Of a stretch of DNA of 64,000 bases, positions 8,415-15,629 are shown in pieces. Within the stretch, counting starts at the first letter, position 1. Every line of letters starts with the position of its first letter. The translations under genes were made by a program, and so were the position numbers. Origin of the DNA: Streptomyces sp. NBC_00335 (GTDB taxonomy: Bacteria; Actinomycetota; Actinomycetes; Streptomycetales; Streptomycetaceae); the NCBI RefSeq assembly GCF_036127095.1, contig NZ_CP108006.1, positions 8,361,501 to 8,425,500 on the forward strand. The letters run 5' to 3'. Below the pieces are notes generated by a model. It was not told the origin of the DNA, ran no database searches, and worked only from the letters and a program-made list of their open reading frames with translations.

Positions 8415-9673
8415 ACAGAAGAAGGCACGCTGCCGCGATCCTGGCGGCCGCACTCGTCCTGACCGGCGCAGCCGGGTGCAGTAGCAAGGCCAAGACTGCA
8501 GAGGGCGACAAGCCCGCCGCAGGCGGGATCAAGACCGGCCCCGGGGTGAGCGACAAGGCCATCAAGCTCGGCGCGCTCACCGACATGACCGGCGTCTACG
8601 CCTCCCTCGGCAAGAGCGTCACCCAGGCCCAGCAGCTGTGGGTGAAGCAGACCAACGCGGCGGGCGGCATCTGCGGCCGCACCATCGAGCTGACGGTCCG
8701 CGACCACGGCTACGACCCGCAGAAGGCCCTCGCCGGCTACACCGAGCTGGAGCCCTCCGTGCTGGGCTTCTCCCAGTTCATCGGCTCCCCGTTCGTCTCC
8801 GCCGTCAAGCAGCGGATCGACGGACAGGACAAGGGGCTGGTCATTCCCCAGGCCTGGTCCGCCTCGCTGCTGGGCAGCCCGTACATCCGCACGGTGGGCG
8901 CGACGTACGACGTCGAGACCATCAACGCCGTCGGCTACCTCCTCGACGAGAAGCGGATCGCCTCCGGCGACAAGATCGGGCACGTCTACTTCGAGGGCGA
9001 CTACGGCGAGAACGCCCTGACCGGAGCCAAGGCCGTGGCCGCCGAGACCGGGCTGACCATCGTCGAGCAGAAGATCAAGCCGACCGACAACGACATGACG
9101 GCCCAGGTCGCGGCGCTCAAGCAGGCCGGGGTCAAGGCCGTGATCGTCAGTGCAGGACCCCGGCAGGCCGCCTCGCTCGTCGGGGTCGCCGCCGCGAGCG
9201 GATGGGGCGTGCCGGTCGTCGGCAACAACTCGGCCTTCTCCCCGCAGCTCCTGGCCACCCCGGCGGGCGCGGCCCTGCAGAAGGACTACTACTTCGCCTC
9301 CTCCACCTTGCCGATCGGCTCGACCGAGGCGGCTCCGGCCGCGCTGGCCGCCGCGTACAAGGCGGAGTACCCGGACTCCGGGCTGGACAACGGCGTGGTG
9401 GCCGGATTCTCGGCCGGCACCCTGTTCGGGGAGGTGCTGAAGAAGGCCTGCGCCGACAAGGACCTGACCCGCGAGGGCATCCGGGCCGCGCTGCTGAGCC
9501 TGAAGGCCTACGACAACGGCTTCGGCATCACCCACGACTTCTCCGACCCGAAGGCGCCCTCGACCCGGCAGAGCGTGATCCTGAAGCCGGACGCTTCGGT
9601 CCCCGGCGGCATGAAGGTGGTGAAGGGGCCGGGCACGGCACCCGCCGCGGCGAAGTTCACGCCCGCGTCCTGA
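8411..9673 (+). CDS. ABC transporter substrate-binding lipoprotein (branched-chain amino acid / amide type)
   Basis: A 420-residue exported lipoprotein: the signal peptide ends in the lipobox LTGAAGC (acylated Cys23), followed by a Ser/Lys linker. The mature part is a type I periplasmic-binding fold of the LivJ/AmiC group: IKLGALTDMTGVYASLGKS at the start, AGGICGRTIEL, and YVETINAV-type second-lobe segments. It captures the substrate outside the membrane for the preceding transporter. Placing the binding protein last in the operon is less common than first. The real ligand cannot be read from sequence; a divergent PucR regulator favours a nitrogen compound. A perfect terminator hairpin follows 13 bp after the stop. 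Confidence 0.9.
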   Translation: MNRRRHAAAILAAALVLTGAAGCSSKAKTAEGDKPAAGGIKTGPGVSDKAIKLGALTDMTGVYASLGKSVTQAQQLWVKQTNAAGGICGRTIELTVRDHGYDPQKALAGYTELEPSVLGFSQFIGSPFVSAVKQRIDGQDKGLVIPQAWSASLLGSPYIRTVGATYDVETINAVGYLLDEKRIASGDKIGHVYFEGDYGENALTGAKAVAAETGLTIVEQKIKPTDNDMTAQVAALKQAGVKAVIVSAGPRQAASLVGVAAASGWGVPVVGNNSAFSPQLLATPAGAALQKDYYFASSTLPIGSTEAAPAALAAAYKAEYPDSGLDNGVVAGFSAGTLFGEVLKKACADKDLTREGIRAALLSLKAYDNGFGITHDFSDPKAPSTRQSVILKPDASVPGGMKVVKGPGTAPAAAKFTPAS

Positions 9674-9685
9674 GCAATGCGTCCA

Positions 9686-9723
9686 GCCGTTGCCGCCCCG
9701 GCCCGTGCCGGGGCGGCAACGGC
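9686..9723 (+). terminator. Perfect 17-bp hairpin terminator after the liv-type operon
   Basis: The left arm 9686-9702 and right arm 9707-9723 are fully complementary with a 4-base loop. There is no T-tract, as is usual for Streptomyces terminators. It sits between convergent genes, so it can serve both strands. Confidence 0.85.
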
Positions 9724-9793
9724 CGTTCGGCTGTCCGGCCGGTCCGCTGTCCGGTTCCCGGCGGGCCCCGGCCGGTCGCGAACCGCCGACGCC

Positions 9794-10582
9794 TTACGGG
9801 CGGGCCGTGAAGGCGGCTTCCGTGAACTCCGTGACCTCGGTGAAGCCGAGCCGGCGGTAGAGCCGGACGGCGGTGGCGTTGTCCGCACGGACGTTCAGCC
9901 CTATGTGGTCCACGGTCTTTCCGAGCTGTCGGCACAGGGCCGCGACGCAGGCGCCGCCCGCGCCCTGGCCGCGTACCCGCGGGTGCGTGGTGACGTTCCC
10001 GAGCGCGGCGACCCGGTACGCGGCCGAGTGGACGTGCACGCCCGCCACGGCGACCAGCTGCCCGTCCTGGCGCGCGCCGAGGTACTGGCCGGTGTCGAGC
10101 ATGCGGTGGTCGAACCAGTTGCCCGGGTACGCCTGTTCGAACAGTTCGAGCAGTTGCGGGAGGTCGTCCCGGCTCAGCGGAGCGGGCCGCCACGGCCCGG
10201 CGGGATACCGGTCGGCCAGGCCGGGCTCGGTCAGCGCCATCCTGAGCAGGGTGCCGTGCGACTCCGCGGTGTACGCGGATTCCAGTACCTTCGCGGCGTT
10301 CCCGGTCAGGTGTCCGAGGAAGCGCCGGGGGAGTACGGGCAGCAGCGCCTCGGCCAGTTCCTCCAGGGCGGCCGCCTGCCCGGGGCGGGTGAACCCCAGC
10401 AGCGTCGGGACGTCGCCGACGGCGTAGAGGAGTGCCACCGGGCCGTCCTCGGAAAGGGTGTACCAGCTGGTGTGGGGCCACGGCAGGTCGTCGAGGTCGC
10501 CGAGCTCCATCAGGTTCACGGCCGGGTCCCGTTCGAAACGGGCGGCCAGGGCTGATCGGTCGTGAAGGCTGTGCAGGATCAC
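9794..10582 (-). CDS. GNAT family N-acetyltransferase
   Basis: A 262-residue protein. The C-terminal half is a GNAT fold: AVAGVHVHSAAYRVAALGNVTT, then the acetyl-CoA loop TTHPRVRGQGAGGACV (R/Q-x-x-G-x-G), then NATAVRLYRRLGFTEV at the end. The N-terminal half resembles a second, degenerate GNAT-like domain, as in many actinobacterial 260-280-residue acetyltransferases. The GTG at 10582 starts the conserved part; earlier in-frame codons are Arg/Ala-rich. The acceptor substrate is unknown. The gene is monocistronic, between two terminators. Confidence 0.85.
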   Translation of the reverse strand: MILHSLHDRSALAARFERDPAVNLMELGDLDDLPWPHTSWYTLSEDGPVALLYAVGDVPTLLGFTRPGQAAALEELAEALLPVLPRRFLGHLTGNAAKVLESAYTAESHGTLLRMALTEPGLADRYPAGPWRPAPLSRDDLPQLLELFEQAYPGNWFDHRMLDTGQYLGARQDGQLVAVAGVHVHSAAYRVAALGNVTTHPRVRGQGAGGACVAALCRQLGKTVDHIGLNVRADNATAVRLYRRLGFTEVTEFTEAAFTARP

Positions 10583-10677
10583 CCGGACAGAGTACGGCGG
10601 GGACCGGACCGGCTCGACGGCGAGGTGGGCACGGACGCGGGACGCCCTCCGCCGGACGCCCCCGCCGGACGCGGCGA

Positions 10678-10704
10678 CGCCCCGCACCGAAAGGGTGCGG
10701 GGCG
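10678..10704 (-). terminator. Hairpin terminator downstream of the cold-shock gene
   Basis: An 11-bp perfect stem (arms 10678-10688 and 10694-10704) with a 5-base loop lies 42 bp beyond the cold-shock stop codon. No T-tract follows. It separates the cold-shock unit from the acetyltransferase gene on the same strand. Confidence 0.75.
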
Positions 10705-10745
10705 CCGGGATGCTGCGGCTCAGAGCTGCTGCTCAGGGCTGCGGC

Positions 10746-10949
10746 TCAGAGGGGACGGATGTCCTCGGCCTGCGGGCCCTTCTGGCCCTGCGTGACCTGG
10801 AACTCGACCTTCTGGCCCTCCTGGAGCTCACGGAAGCCCTGGGCGTTGATGTTGGAGTAGTGGGCGAAGACGTCGGGGCCGCCGCCGTCCTGCTCGATGA
10901 AGCCGAAGCCCTTTTCCGAGTTGAACCACTTCACAGTTCCGGTGGCCAT
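10746..10949 (-). CDS. Cold-shock protein (CspA family)
   Basis: A 67-residue single cold-shock domain, full length for the family: [17 protein letters not shown] carries RNP1 (KGFGFI) and VFAHYSNI is RNP2. Such proteins bind single-stranded RNA/DNA and act as RNA chaperones in the cytoplasm. The start ATG and the spacing are unambiguous. Up to 300 bp of gene-free DNA lies upstream, room for the long regulated 5' leader typical of csp genes, and it includes a 27-bp palindrome at 11098-11124. Confidence 0.95.
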   Translation of the reverse strand: MATGTVKWFNSEKGFGFIEQDGGGPDVFAHYSNINAQGFRELQEGQKVEFQVTQGQKGPQAEDIRPL

Positions 10950-11097
10950 CTGAATGCTCCCTGTCGGGGACGAGGGCCCTCGCTTGTGAGGACCCTTGGG
11001 TGTGGGTTGCTTGCCCTGGTCCTCCGACGCTTGGTGAAGCGGTACTTCGGACACACGACTGCCGATCACGAGGCATGATCTACCCACTTGCACGAGG

Positions 11098-11124
11098 AGG
11101 GCAAACCGATGATCGGTTTGCCCT
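11098..11124. promoter_or_regulatory. 27-bp perfect palindrome in the csp / TOBE-regulator intergenic region
   Basis: Two 13-base arms (AGGGCAAACCGAT and its exact complement) flank one central base. It lies about 150 bp upstream of the cold-shock start and 132 bp upstream of the divergent regulator gene. It could be an operator or an RNA hairpin in the csp leader; the sequence alone does not decide. Confidence 0.6.
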
Positions 11125-11255
11125 TGCATCGGCACCTCCCCGGGTCGGCGAAGACGTCTCACAGCGGTCTTCGCACCCGGTGCCAAGAGCCCGGAACGGC
11201 GCGGGGCACAGGGCGCTCAACCTGCCCATGACCTGCAGCCTCTAGGGTGGCCCTC

Positions 11256-11648
11256 ATGGAGTCTTACACGATGGGGCAGGCCGCCGAGCTGCTGGCCGTG
11301 AGCGTGGACACGGTGCGGCGGTGGGCGGACGCGGACCGCTTCCCGACCCACCGGCAGGGCAACCGGCGCATCGTGGAGGGGCCCGACCTCGCCGCGTTCT
11401 GCGTGGAGGTCGCCCGGGAAGGCGCCGAGGGCGAGGACACCCCGCACACCTCGGCGCGCAACGCGTTCCCGGGGATCGTGACCGCGATCAAACTGGGCGA
11501 GGTCTCGGCGCAGGTGGAGGTCCAGGCGGGGCCGCACCGGGTGGTGTCGCTGCTGACCCGGGAGGCCGTCGAGGAACTCGGCCTGGAGCCGGGCGTCACG
11601 GTCACCGCACGGGTCAAGTCGACCAGCGTGCACGTCGAGCGCGGCTGA
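11256..11648 (+). CDS. Molybdate-type HTH-TOBE (molbindin-like) DNA-binding regulator
   Basis: A 130-residue protein with two parts: a MerR/excisionase-type helix-turn-helix at the N-terminus (YTMGQAAELLAVSVDTVRRW, then RQGNRRIVEGPDLAAF) and a TOBE/Mop fold (about 70-130: NAFPGIVTAIKLGEVSAQVEV ... VVSLLTREAVEELGLEPG ... ARVKSTSVHVE) which binds oxyanions such as molybdate in relatives. The ATG at 11256 follows AGGGTGGCCCTC; a GTG three codons earlier is possible. It lies 6 bp upstream of a TauE/SafE permease, so an oxyanion-responsive pair is plausible. Confidence 0.85.
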   Translation: MESYTMGQAAELLAVSVDTVRRWADADRFPTHRQGNRRIVEGPDLAAFCVEVAREGAEGEDTPHTSARNAFPGIVTAIKLGEVSAQVEVQAGPHRVVSLLTREAVEELGLEPGVTVTARVKSTSVHVERG

Positions 11649-11654
11649 ACGGCC

Positions 11655-12443
11655 TTGGAGTGGGGGACGGGCCTGGCCGGCCTGGCCACCGGCCTGCTGA
11701 TCGCGGTGATCACCGCACCGGTCGGCGTCTCCGGGGCGGTGTTCCTGCTGCCCGTGCAGCTGAGCGTGTTCGCGGTCCCGAGTCCGGCGGTCACACCGAC
11801 CAACCTGCTCTACAACGTCGTCGCCGGCCCCGGCGCGCTCCTGCGCCACCATCGCACCGGCACCCTGCACGGGCCACTGGTCCGCAGGCTGGTCCTGGGA
11901 ACCCTGCCCGGCGTGGTCATCGGCGCCGTCGTCCGGGTGTTCGCGATCCCGGGCCCGGTGGTCTTCAAGGCCCTGATGGCGGCCTTCCTGCTGCCGCTCG
12001 GACTGTGGCTGGTCATCCGCACGCTCCTGCCGTCCCGGCGGTCCGGACGGGCCCGTGAGGAGCTGTCCCCGCGCGCGGTGACCGGCCTGGCCCTGGGTGT
12101 CGGAGTGGTCGGCGGGATCTACGGCATCGGTGGCGGCTCCCTCCTGGGCCCCGTCCTCGTCGGCCGCGGCACGCCCGTCGCCCAGGTGGCCCCGGCGGCC
12201 CTGGCCTCCACCTTCGCCACCTCGGTGGTCGGGGCCGCCACCTACGCGCTGCTGGCGCTCTCCGGGCCGGGCAGCATCGCGCCGGACTGGTTCCTGGGCC
12301 TGTCCTGCGGCGCGGGCGGACTCATCGGCGGCTACCTCGGCGCCCGCCTCCAGCCCCACCTCCCCGAGAAGGCCCTCCGGCTCCTGCTGGGCACCCTGGC
12401 CACCGGCGTCGGCACCCTCTACGCCGCCCAGTCCATCGCCTGA
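11655..12443 (+). CDS. Sulfite exporter TauE/SafE (TSUP) family membrane protein
   Basis: A 262-residue membrane protein with about eight hydrophobic segments and the duplicated TSUP motif: GVSGAVFLLPVQLS near the N-terminus and GVVGGIYGIGGGSLLGPVLV in the second half. The family moves sulfite, sulfonates, sulfoacetate or related organic anions across the membrane. The start is a TTG 6 bp after the TOBE regulator stop, so both are probably one transcript. A molybdate-type sensor with an anion permease suggests oxyanion homeostasis; the substrate is not determined. Confidence 0.85.
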   Translation: MEWGTGLAGLATGLLIAVITAPVGVSGAVFLLPVQLSVFAVPSPAVTPTNLLYNVVAGPGALLRHHRTGTLHGPLVRRLVLGTLPGVVIGAVVRVFAIPGPVVFKALMAAFLLPLGLWLVIRTLLPSRRSGRAREELSPRAVTGLALGVGVVGGIYGIGGGSLLGPVLVGRGTPVAQVAPAALASTFATSVVGAATYALLALSGPGSIAPDWFLGLSCGAGGLIGGYLGARLQPHLPEKALRLLLGTLATGVGTLYAAQSIA

Positions 12444-12498
12444 GGCTCTTGTCCGAGCCACGGACGGTGACAACGCCTCAGGAGACGGCAACCACGCC

Positions 12499-13098
12499 TC
12501 AGGCGCGCCGGATCCGCCAGAGCCATCCCGTCGTACCGGCCAGCAGAGCGAGCGTCGCCAGGTTTGCCAGGTTGGCCGCGGTGTCGCTCGGCGGTGCGGC
12601 GAGGAACAACTTGCAGAGGCCGATGGCGAGGGTCGGCAGGACGGCGGTGAGCAGAACGCCGGTCGTCTTCTGCGTCGAGGTCCAGTGCACCGAGGTGCAC
12701 AGGAGCACCGCGCCGATGACGCGGAACAACGTGCTCAAGAACGCCGTGACGTCGCTGTAGGGGAGGACCGCGGCGACGAGGAAGGGGACTGTGAGCATCA
12801 GGAGGGGGGCCAGGGGGTGCACCTTGCCCCGCCGGACGGGTGCGCCGGCGCCGCTCTCGGCCGGGGACCCGACGACCCCGTCGCCGGCCTCGGCCAGTGC
12901 CGTCGCCGCGATCGTACGGGGATCCCCCAGCTCCGCGAGAACCTCGCCGATCGTGACGTGGGGACGTTCGGCGCGGGTCACCTCGATGTGTTCGGCGAGA
13001 TCGGCGAGGAGTTCCCGGCGACGGTCGGCGGGCAGTGCGGAGGCCTCGCGCTCGACGGCGGAGAGGTAGTCGCTTACGGGGTCGGCCGAGGTCTTCAT
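12499..13098 (-). CDS. HAAS-domain membrane protein (PadR partner)
   Basis: A 199-residue protein. Residues 1-75 form a HAAS/DUF1700-like helical domain (DYLSAVEREASALPADRRRE ... LAEHIEVTRAERPHVTIGEV ... LGDPRTIAATAL), followed by a linker and about four transmembrane segments. HAAS proteins usually sit next to PadR regulators and are thought to pass signals at the membrane. Its ATG overlaps the upstream PadR stop, so the two are translationally coupled. Confidence 0.85.
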   Translation of the reverse strand: MKTSADPVSDYLSAVEREASALPADRRRELLADLAEHIEVTRAERPHVTIGEVLAELGDPRTIAATALAEAGDGVVGSPAESGAGAPVRRGKVHPLAPLLMLTVPFLVAAVLPYSDVTAFLSTLFRVIGAVLLCTSVHWTSTQKTTGVLLTAVLPTLAIGLCKLFLAAPPSDTAANLANLATLALLAGTTGWLWRIRRA

Positions 13099-13469
13099 GC
13101 GGGATCTCCGGTGGCGGGGTGCGGGATGGTGAGGAAGTCGTCGACGGCGTCGCGGAAGCCGGGCCAGACGCGGGTGAACTCGTCCAGCGCGGCGCGGCCG
13201 CTGTCGGTGAGCGCGTAGTAGCGACGGGGCGGTCCGGAGGCGGACTCCTGCCAGGTCGTGGTGACCAGGTCGTCGCGGCGCAGCCGGGAGAGCAGCGGGT
13301 AGACCGTGCCCTGGCTGGTGGCGAGGGTGCCGGAGTCCTCCAGGGCTTGGAGGAGCTCCACGCCGTAGCGGGGGCGGTCCCGCATCAGGGCGAGGACGCA
13401 GTACTCCAGGACCCCCTTGCGCAGCTGGGCGGCTGCCCGGGCCTGCTTGGTCGAATCACCTGGTTCCAT
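13095..13469 (-). CDS. PadR family transcriptional regulator
   Basis: A 124-residue winged-helix repressor: AQLRKGVLEYCVLALMRDRP, YGVELLQALEDSG, SQGTVYPLLSRLRRDDLV and PRRYYALTDSGRAALDE are PadR hallmarks. The ATG at 13469 is preferred over one at 13478 for spacing. Repeats of ACCTGGT at and just upstream of the start suggest autoregulation of the PadR-HAAS operon. The inducing signal is unknown. Confidence 0.9.
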   Translation of the reverse strand: MEPGDSTKQARAAAQLRKGVLEYCVLALMRDRPRYGVELLQALEDSGTLATSQGTVYPLLSRLRRDDLVTTTWQESASGPPRRYYALTDSGRAALDEFTRVWPGFRDAVDDFLTIPHPATGDPA

Positions 13470-13501
13470 GCGATGCAAGATACCTGGTGAGGCAACCAGG
13501 T
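13458..13501. promoter_or_regulatory. Putative PadR operator: three ACCTGGT half-sites
   Basis: ACCTGGT (13482-13488) and ACCAGGT (13495-13501) form a perfect 7-bp inverted repeat with a 6-base spacer just upstream of padR. A third ACCTGGT at 13458-13464 lies inside the first codons, 24 bp from the second. The layout fits dimer binding that blocks promoter and start. Confidence 0.65.
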
Positions 13502-13649
13502 GGGAAGAGGGGGTGTGGACCCGGCACGGATGCGTGACCTCGCCGGATTCGCGTGACTGATACTTGATCGCGGACGGGGGGAAGCACGGCTGTGGGGCGA
13601 CCGGTGAAGGGCTGGTTCCACTGCCAGGTCAAAGGGTGTGGGTGATCGC

Positions 13650-14663
13650 ATGGGCTCGCTGGTGGCGTCGGAAGCCGTCGTGGAGCGCGGGGACAGGTTC
13701 GACTGGTTCTGCGAGACGGTGTCCAGCGACGTGATGCCGGTCATGCTCAGCACCCCGCACACGGCCGACTTCCGCGCGAAGATCACGGACCTGGACCTCG
13801 GCGTGGTGCGGTTGTCCTCCCTGGCGTGCTCACCGGTGCTCTCGCGCCGTACCTCGGCCCACGTACGGCGCGGCGATCCGGAGCACTTCCAACTGGCCCT
13901 CGTGACGCAGGGCCGTGTCCGGATCTCTCAGCGGGGCAGCGATTCGGTGGTCTCCGGGGGGCTCGTGCTCACCGACACCTCACGGCCGAGCTCGGGGGCC
14001 TGCGAAGGCGGGCAGGTGGAGACGATCGTGCTGCAGATCCCCCGCCCGGCCCTGGCGCTGCGCCCGAACCGGGTGGACCGCCTCCTCGCACAGAACCTGG
14101 CCGCGGACACCGGGTCGGGGGCGATCCTTGCCGACTTCCTGAAAACGTTGCTCACACACGGTTCGCCCTGCCGCCCGGAGGAACTGCACGGGATGGGGGC
14201 CATTGCCCTCGGTCTGGCCACCGCGTGCCTCGCGCGACAACTGGGGGACCTGGCCGAGGCGCCCGCCGAGGTCCGCACCCAGGAGACCCTGCAGCGGATC
14301 CACCGATTCATCGAGAACAACCTCGGCGACCCCGGCCTGACTCCTCAGGCGATCGCGGACCGGCACAACATGTCCCTGCGGGGTCTGCACGCTCTCTTCG
14401 CGGGCCAGGACCTGAGCATCACGGCTCGCATACGCGAAAGCCGGCTACAGCGAGCCCACGCCGACCTCGCCCGTGCGGAACTGCGCGCTCAGCCCGTCCA
14501 AGTGATCGCCGCCCGCTGGGGATTCTCCAGCGCCACCGCGTTCAGCCGGGCATTTCGCGAAGCCTACGGAACCACCCCCACCGAACACCGGGCGTCATCG
14601 CCGTCCACCCCGGGACAGGCACTCCCGGCACCGGCCGGGCGGGCCGCTCCGCGCGGATGTTAG
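13650..14663 (+). CDS. AraC family transcriptional regulator
   Basis: A protein of about 337 residues with an N-terminal AraC-binding-like (cupin type) sensor domain (SLACSPVLSRRTSAHVRRGD ... FQLALVTQGRVRISQRG) and a C-terminal double helix-turn-helix (IADRHNMSLRGLHALF and VIAARWGFSSATAFSRAFRE, then YGTTPTEHR). This architecture resembles the Streptomyces AraC_binding_2/HTH_18 group. An in-frame GTG at 13638 is an alternative start, but its ribosome site would be too close. A methyltransferase gene follows 10 bp later on the same strand and may be co-transcribed. Confidence 0.88.
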   Translation: MGSLVASEAVVERGDRFDWFCETVSSDVMPVMLSTPHTADFRAKITDLDLGVVRLSSLACSPVLSRRTSAHVRRGDPEHFQLALVTQGRVRISQRGSDSVVSGGLVLTDTSRPSSGACEGGQVETIVLQIPRPALALRPNRVDRLLAQNLAADTGSGAILADFLKTLLTHGSPCRPEELHGMGAIALGLATACLARQLGDLAEAPAEVRTQETLQRIHRFIENNLGDPGLTPQAIADRHNMSLRGLHALFAGQDLSITARIRESRLQRAHADLARAELRAQPVQVIAARWGFSSATAFSRAFREAYGTTPTEHRASSPSTPGQALPAPAGRAAPRGC

Positions 14664-14673
14664 CTTCCTCCCC

Positions 14674-15309
14674 GTGGCGGATCATCAAGAGCAGACCAGG
14701 GTGGCCTACGACGGCATCGTCGAGCTGTACGCGTCCATGTTCGCCGACCGGCTGGAGACGCAGCCCTTCGCGCGAGCCATGATCACCACCTTCGCCGAGC
14801 TGGTGCGGGGCACGGGGAACCCGCGAACGGCCGACGTCGGGTGCGGTCCCGGACACCTGACGGCCATGCTGCACGACCTGGGACTGGACGCCTTCGGGCT
14901 CGACCTCTCCCCGGCCATGGTCGACCACGCCCGCCGGGCCCATCCGGCGCTGCGGTTCGACGAGGCGCGCATGGAGGCCCTCCCCATCGAGGACGGCGCG
15001 CTCGGCGGCGTACTGGCCCACTACTCGATGATCCACACCCCGCCCGGGGAACTGCCCGCGCTGCTCGCCGAGCAGGTCCGCGTCCTCGCACCGGGGGGCC
15101 TGCTCCTGGTCTCGTTCTTCGGGACCGACGGACCGGATCCGGTCCCCTTCGACCACAAGGTGGCGCCCGCCTACAGCTGGCCGGCGGACCGGCTCGCCGA
15201 GTTGCTGACCGCAGCCGGCCTCGTCCCCTTCGCCAGGCTGCTCCACGACCCGGCCTCCGAGCGCGGCTTCCTCGACGCTCACCTGCTGGCCCGCAACCCC
15301 CGTCCGTAG
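14674..15309 (+). CDS. Class I SAM-dependent methyltransferase
   Basis: A 211-residue Rossmann methyltransferase. The SAM loop is ADVGCGPGHLTAML (motif I), followed by the acidic GLDLSPAMVDHAR, ARMEALPIEDGALGG (motif II region) and RVLAPGGLLLVSFF (motif III). The N-terminus VAYDGIVELYASMF is typical of methyltransferase type 11/25 enzymes of unknown acceptor. It starts 10 bp after the AraC gene, suggesting an operon. Confidence 0.87.
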   Translation: MADHQEQTRVAYDGIVELYASMFADRLETQPFARAMITTFAELVRGTGNPRTADVGCGPGHLTAMLHDLGLDAFGLDLSPAMVDHARRAHPALRFDEARMEALPIEDGALGGVLAHYSMIHTPPGELPALLAEQVRVLAPGGLLLVSFFGTDGPDPVPFDHKVAPAYSWPADRLAELLTAAGLVPFARLLHDPASERGFLDAHLLARNPRP

Positions 15310-15439
15310 CCGCTGAAACCGCGCCGCGAGCCGCGCCGTGAATCGCTCCGTGCATCGCGCCGTGAGTCCCATCACGCCGGCACCGTCCTGTGCACGCGTT
15401 TCCCGGTGTTAAGGTTTTGTCTGATCGATCTCGATCACA

Positions 15440-15520
15440 GGATTGTTACTCCCCGAGGACGTCACCTTCGTCGCCACCCGCGACGTCAAGGCGGTGGACC
15501 GCTTGAGGGGAGGCAAGGCC
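15440..15520 (+). promoter_or_regulatory. BglG-type ribonucleic antiterminator (RAT) with expanded loop
   Basis: The 5' part GGATTGTTACT (15440-15450) is identical to the start of the E. coli bgl RAT, and GGGGAGGCAAGGCC (15507-15520) matches its 3' side (AGGCAA core). CCCC (15451-15454) pairs with GGGG (15507-15510), but the loop holds about 50 extra bases with two small hairpins (GTCGC/GCGAC near 15470-15484 and CAAGGCGGT/ACCGCTTG near 15487-15505). The 3' side overlaps the terminator stem, the classic mutually exclusive arrangement. Confidence 0.75.
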
Positions 15521-15555
15521 TGGGTAGCGCCGTGTGCGCGACCCGGGCCTTTTTT
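15515..15555 (+). terminator. Rho-independent terminator in the leader of the PTS gene
   Basis: The stem arms 15515-15525 (AAGGCCTGGGT) and 15541-15551 pair over 11 positions with one G-U wobble, followed by a T-run (15550-15555). A U-tract terminator is unusual for this genome and expected for an attenuator controlled by a BglG-type protein. Confidence 0.85.
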
Positions 15556-15629
15556 GTTGCCCGGATCCGGGCGTGAGAGATCGCGGACCGAAGCAGGATG
15601 GCCAGCGCCCCAGGATGCAAGGACGCATC

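Noticed and set aside
10432..10860. Plus-strand frame across the csp terminator
   Set aside because: It runs antisense through the cold-shock gene and a clear terminator hairpin.
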